A stretch of DNA of 64,000 nt from an uncultured Flavobacteriaceae bacterium (GTDB lineage: Bacteria; Bacteroidota; Bacteroidia; Flavobacteriales; Flavobacteriaceae): positions 1 through 64,000 of the forward strand of contig CALJFB010000002.1 of assembly GCA_938073895.1 (NCBI GenBank), in the 5' to 3' direction. Of this stretch, positions 59,815-64,000 are shown piece by piece. The position numbers and the translations under genes are program-made. Below the pieces are notes generated by a model. It had not been told where the DNA came from, did not search any database, and saw nothing but the letters and a program-made list of their open reading frames with translations. Within the stretch, counting starts at the first letter, position 1, and every line of letters begins with the position of its first letter.

Positions 59815-61293
59815 ATGAGCAAAAAACTGACAAGTAGAGCAGAAGATTATTCGAAATGGTATAATGAATTAGTAGTAAAAGCTGATTTAGCCGAAAATTC
59901 AGCGGTTCGAGGTTGTATGGTTATTAAGCCTTATGGTTATGCTATCTGGGAAAAGATGCAAGCAGAATTAGATAGAATGTTTAAAGAAACAGGTCATCAA
60001 AATGCGTATTTTCCATTATTCGTCCCAAAAAGTTTATTTGAGGCAGAAGAAAAAAATGCAGAAGGCTTTGCTAAAGAATGTGCTGTTGTAACACATTATA
60101 GATTACAAAACGATCCTGATAACCCAGGAAAATTGCGTGTAGATCCAAAGGCAAAGTTAGAAGAAGAGCTTGTAGTTAGACCTACCAGTGAAGCAATTAT
60201 TTGGAGCACCTATAAAGGATGGATTCAATCATATAGAGATTTACCATTATTAATAAACCAATGGGCTAATGTGGTGCGTTGGGAAATGCGTACACGTTTG
60301 TTTTTAAGAACAGCAGAGTTTCTATGGCAAGAAGGCCATACAGCACATGCTACTAAAGCAGAAGCAATTACGGAAGCAGAATTAATGAACGATGTTTACT
60401 CTACTTTTGTTCAAAATTTTATGGCAATTCCTGTAGTTAAAGGCCGTAAAACCGAAAGCGAGCGTTTTGCTGGTGCAGATGAAACCTATTGTATTGAAGC
60501 ATTAATGCAAGACGGAAAAGCGTTACAAGCTGGGACATCTCATTTTTTAGGTCAGAATTTTGCAAAAGCATTCGATGTGAAATTTGCTAACAAAGAAGGT
60601 AAGAAAGATTATGTTTGGGCAACTTCTTGGGGTGTTTCTACGCGATTAATGGGTGCTTTAATAATGACGCACAGTGATGATCAAGGCTTGGTATTGCCTC
60701 CAAATTTAGCGCCAAACCAAGTTGTAATTATACCAATATATAAAACAGATGAGCAGTTAGAAGCCATAACAGAAGTTGTTAATGGTGTTATGAAAGATTT
60801 GCGAGCTGTTGGTGTTACCGTTAAATTTGATAACAGAGATACCTTTAGACCAGGAGCAAAGTTCGCACAGCATGAATTACAAGGTGTGCCATTACGTTTA
60901 GCTATTGGGACAAGAGATTTAGAAAACGGCACTGTAGAATTAGCACGTAGAGATACATTAACTAAAGAAGTCACAGATTTAGCGACTATTACAGAAAAAG
61001 TAAAAAGCCTATTAACTCAAATTCAAGACGATTTGTATAATAAAGCTTTATTATATAGAGATACTCACATTACAGAAGTGAATTCTTTTGAAGAATTTAA
61101 AGAAGTTTTAGAAACTAAAGGAGGATTTGTTTCAGCACATTGGGATGGAACTACAGAAACCGAAGATAAAATTAAGGAATTAACAAAAGCAACAACACGT
61201 TGTATTCCAGATAGTTTTGAGCCAGAAGAAGGTGTTTGTGTTTTCACAGGAAAGCCTTCTAAAACTAGAGTTTTGTTTGCAAAAGCTTATTAG
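59815..61293 (+). CDS. proS: Prolyl-tRNA synthetase (archaeal/eukaryotic-type length)
   Basis: '[43 protein letters not shown]', '[13 protein letters not shown]'. Confidence 0.96.
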   Translation: MSKKLTSRAEDYSKWYNELVVKADLAENSAVRGCMVIKPYGYAIWEKMQAELDRMFKETGHQNAYFPLFVPKSLFEAEEKNAEGFAKECAVVTHYRLQNDPDNPGKLRVDPKAKLEEELVVRPTSEAIIWSTYKGWIQSYRDLPLLINQWANVVRWEMRTRLFLRTAEFLWQEGHTAHATKAEAITEAELMNDVYSTFVQNFMAIPVVKGRKTESERFAGADETYCIEALMQDGKALQAGTSHFLGQNFAKAFDVKFANKEGKKDYVWATSWGVSTRLMGALIMTHSDDQGLVLPPNLAPNQVVIIPIYKTDEQLEAITEVVNGVMKDLRAVGVTVKFDNRDTFRPGAKFAQHELQGVPLRLAIGTRDLENGTVELARRDTLTKEVTDLATITEKVKSLLTQIQDDLYNKALLYRDTHITEVNSFEEFKEVLETKGGFVSAHWDGTTETEDKIKELTKATTRCIPDSFEPEEGVCVFTGKPSKTRVLFAKAY

Positions 61294-61412
61294 TTTAAAA
61301 AAAAATATATTTTTTTTAAAAGGTGTTGTGAAAGTAAAAATAAGTTGTATATTTGCACCCGCATTCAGGTATTGTTATCTAAATGAAGTTCAAATAAATT
61401 TTGAAATAAAGT

Positions 61413-61443
61413 TTTGCAAGTTTAAAAATTAGATTTATATTTG
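61413..61443 (+). promoter_or_regulatory. Promoter of tRNA-Glu
   Basis: TTTG (61413-61416), 19-nt spacer, TATATTTG (61436-61443). Confidence 0.65.
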
Positions 61444-61461
61444 CAAACTCAATAACAAAAT

Positions 61462-61533
61462 GGCCCGTTCGTCTATCGGCTAGGACGCATGGTTTTCATC
61501 CATGTAAGAGGGGTTCGATTCCCCTACGGGCTA
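61462..61533 (+). tRNA. tRNA-Glu (anticodon TTC)
   Basis: GGCCCGT...ACGGGCT acceptor, CATGG-TTTTCAT-CCATG anticodon arm, AGGGG-TTCGATT-CCCCT T-arm. Confidence 0.95.
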
Positions 61534-61558
61534 CAATTTTTTAAATAAAAAGATACAA

Positions 61559-61810
61559 ATGGCAAATCATAAGTCAGCATTAAAAAGAATAAGAAGCAAC
61601 GAAGCTAAGCGTCTTAGAAACAAGTACCAACATAAAACAACTCGTAACGCAATAAAGCGTTTAAGAGAGTTAACAGATAAAAACGAGGCACAAACTTTAT
61701 TTCCTTCTGTTGTTTCTATGTTAGATAAATTAGCAAAGAAAAATATTATACACGCTAATAAAGCGTCTAATTTAAAATCAAGTTTATCTAAGCACGTTGC
61801 TGCTTTATAA
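61559..61810 (+). CDS. rpsT: 30S ribosomal protein S20
   Basis: MANHKSALKRIRSNEAKRLRNKYQHKTTRNAIKRL. Confidence 0.97.
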   Translation: MANHKSALKRIRSNEAKRLRNKYQHKTTRNAIKRLRELTDKNEAQTLFPSVVSMLDKLAKKNIIHANKASNLKSSLSKHVAAL

Positions 61811-61832
61811 TAAATAAGATTTAAAATATATT

Positions 61833-61867
61833 TAAAAACCCTTTCAATTATTTGAAAGGGTTTTTTT
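61833..61867 (+). terminator. Terminator after rpsT
   Basis: AAAAACCCTTTCAA-ttat-TTGAAAGGGTTTTT. Confidence 0.85.
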
Positions 61868-61980
61868 TATGAATTTATTACAATTTTCATGAAAGATTTA
61901 TTTTAAAAAGTGAGTTATTTGGATTCTAAAAAATTAAATTTGCAATAGCATATATTAATAACCTACATAATTAGACTAAT

Positions 61981-62355
61981 TTGGAAAATAGTAAAGCCAT
62001 TAAATTAATAGATAAGATTTTAGTAAATCTTGACGAGACAGGAATTAATACAGATTCTTTAATTACCGATATTAAAGAATTAAGATCTTATGCTTTAGAG
62101 CAGCAAGTTCCTTTAGTTGTAAAAGTTCTAAGATTAACCTTTGAGCATATTGAGGCTACAGAAAGCTTCATGATTTCGATACCTAATGATGATGCTATTG
62201 AGGATGAAGAAGATGTTGAGGTAGATGAAACTGAAACAGCCGAACTTAATCCAGTTGAAAGTTTAAAGTATGTTATAGCATTAACAAGAAACTTAAATAA
62301 TAAATCGAACTTAGCAGATTTAAAAGAATACAGAGACCTTTTAAACGCTTATTAA
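61981..62355 (+). CDS. Hypothetical acidic protein (124 aa), TTG start
   Basis: ORF between two strong terminators; first in-frame start is TTG. Confidence 0.65.
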   Translation: MENSKAIKLIDKILVNLDETGINTDSLITDIKELRSYALEQQVPLVVKVLRLTFEHIEATESFMISIPNDDAIEDEEDVEVDETETAELNPVESLKYVIALTRNLNNKSNLADLKEYRDLLNAY

Positions 62356-62374
62356 GTTTTAATTCGTTTTTAGA

Positions 62375-62412
62375 AAAAAAGCCTTACGTATAATTATACG
62401 TAAGGCTTTTTT
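62375..62412 (+). terminator. Terminator (perfect palindrome)
   Basis: AAAAAAGCCTTACGTATAA/TTATACGTAAGGCTTTTTT. Confidence 0.85.
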
Positions 62413-62687
62413 ATTTTAAGACGTTGCTATATGCTTTATTTTTCATCAATATTATAATTAAACCATTTTAAGACAAACTACAATATTTTCATCTTTTAAA
62501 AGACATAACAAAACAAATAGTAGGGTTAACCAGTAACAGTTTACATTATTTTTTATTGAAGTGAAATTAAAAAGAATAACTATTTTATGTGTAAAAATTT
62601 TTAGGTCAATAATTAGATGTACAAAAAAAGTGAAGCTTAGAATATAGAGGCTCCACTTTTAAGTTTTAATTGTATTCTAATTGTAAA

Positions 62688-64000
62688 TTAAGCATTTATT
62701 TCAGCTAAGCATTTTATAATAGTTTCTGCTTGAATATTTTCATACCATTTTATCAAGTCATATACAGGCTGACCCAAATCCTTTTCAAATAATGTGTGAT
62801 TTGAGGTTTCTTTATACTCACGTTTTGCATCATCTGTACCTAAGTTAGAAGCAAATATTCCTGCTGCACTTACGGGCAAAAAGTCTTCGTAAATCATTGG
62901 TTCAATAGATAAGTAGCCATCTTCTAATAATTTGCTTACGTCTGTAAAATTATAAATTTTATCTTTAGCTAAACGTTCTATTTTTGGAGTTGTAAAGTAA
63001 TGGAAATACGCTAATTCTTGATTGTATAATTCGTTATAGCTATCTGGGAAAACTTTAAAGTTTTCTGCTAATAATTGGTTGTATTCTTCTGCATTTTCAG
63101 CAGTTGGAGATCCACCAATGGCTTTACGTGTTTTGTTTAATAACTCGTGATACAAATCTTGCCCTTTTTGAGTTAATGCAGCGCCACGTTGTTCTATTTC
63201 TCCAAAACGTGCTTTATGTTTTCCTGTTTTTTTACTTCCAGAATCGTTTTTAAAAGTCACGTTTTCTGTTAATGCTTGAAAACTTGTTTGGCGTAATAAA
63301 ATAGGACATTTTCTTGCTGGTGGACCTTCAATATTATCTTTTGGTGGAATATTGCGAGCTTCCATACTTGCTTGCACCTGATCTATATCTAAAGTTCTTG
63401 GCGTTAAATGGTTAATGTGTGGTCCTTTAAATGCAACTACATCTGCAATTAGTCTGTGTTGATTAAGTAATTCTTCGTATGTTTCGTAATCTACAGTAGC
63501 TGTATCGTGCCATTGAAATGTTTTTAAGGCTTCTTGTACAAATAACTCTGCATCTTCTTTGTTTAATCCACCATTTTTTTCAGATTTATCGATTAATTCT
63601 AAAGTCTTTTCCGAAAATATTTGACGGTTTTCTAAAATAGTATCAATTTTATCTCTAAGTTGTTCATCATCAATTAAATCTAAACGTAATAAAGAGGTAA
63701 AAACTCTAAATGGCGCCTGATTAAGAGTTGCATTTTCTATAGCTCTAAATGCAGTAGAGTGAACAGGAACTCCTGCAGTTGCTAAATCATAATAACCAAC
63801 TGGAAACATTCCCATAACTTTAAATAAGCGTCTCATAGTAAAAAGCTCGTAAGGTTTCCCTAAACGAATTGCTCCGTGACGTTCCATATTTAGGCGCGTA
63901 ATTTCTCCGGTCTTTTCTAAGCGTTCTTTAATGTTGTTATTTTTTGAAAGAACATCGTTATTAATATCGTTAACCAATTCAAGAAGTTCGTCGTAAAGCG
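62688..64000 (-). CDS. DUF1338/VOC-type (2-oxoadipate dioxygenase/decarboxylase-like) protein, 5' end outside window
   Basis: 'HGAIRLGKPYELFTMRRLFKVMGMFPVGYYDLA', 'VPVHSTAFR', 'HINHLTPRTLDID'; frame remains open to the window edge (...LYDELLELVNDIN). Confidence 0.85.
   Translation of the reverse strand, partial: LYDELLELVNDINNDVLSKNNNIKERLEKTGEITRLNMERHGAIRLGKPYELFTMRRLFKVMGMFPVGYYDLATAGVPVHSTAFRAIENATLNQAPFRVFTSLLRLDLIDDEQLRDKIDTILENRQIFSEKTLELIDKSEKNGGLNKEDAELFVQEALKTFQWHDTATVDYETYEELLNQHRLIADVVAFKGPHINHLTPRTLDIDQVQASMEARNIPPKDNIEGPPARKCPILLRQTSFQALTENVTFKNDSGSKKTGKHKARFGEIEQRGAALTQKGQDLYHELLNKTRKAIGGSPTAENAEEYNQLLAENFKVFPDSYNELYNQELAYFHYFTTPKIERLAKDKIYNFTDVSKLLEDGYLSIEPMIYEDFLPVSAAGIFASNLGTDDAKREYKETSNHTLFEKDLGQPVYDLIKWYENIQAETIIKCLAEINA

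Noticed and set aside
61217-61432. 71-aa ORF between proS and tRNA-Glu
   Set aside because: Starts inside proS in another frame and runs through the tRNA promoter region; no coding evidence.
1-64000. CRISPR array
   Set aside because: No regularly spaced 20-50-nt direct repeats with unique spacers seen; the only tandem arrays are the coding repeats at 58.8-59.4 kb and the short 11-bp repeats at 8870.

Overview
The window is AT-rich Bacteroidetes DNA, most likely Flavobacteriaceae. The evidence is TAnnTTTG-type -7 promoters, a T9SS-type sorted protein, DUF4295 next to L28/L33, and BT_3928- and DUF1599-type genes. It splits into two parts. (1) About 1-9283 looks like the right end of an integrated genomic island. 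It carries a heavy-metal efflux operon (TolC-like end, MerTP-like transporter, GDCCVxC protein, CopA-type P-ATPase, CusB-type adaptor, HMA protein), a hairpin-rich ORF-free segment of about 660 bp flanked by a perfect 12-bp inverted repeat, a compact four-gene minus-strand cassette of unknown function (250-aa protein, DUF5675, two small membrane proteins), and a divergent small putative DNA-binding protein preceded by three 11-bp direct repeats. It ends in a 3' tRNA fragment (probably tRNA-Pro) still followed by its terminator, an att-like scar. (2) About 9700-64000 is ordinary chromosomal backbone: trxB, htpG, fabH, recR, cinA, rpmB/rpmG, ftsY, rimO, cdaA, folP, tpiA, prmA, clpS, pepD, proS, tRNA-Glu, rpsT and others. 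The best candidates for something undescribed are the four-gene cassette with its putative regulator/excisionase at the island edge, and the structured non-coding segment at 6111-6770. A degenerate dispersed intergenic repeat (three copies) and several perfect hairpins are also noted. All family names come from reading the translated sequences; no searches were run.
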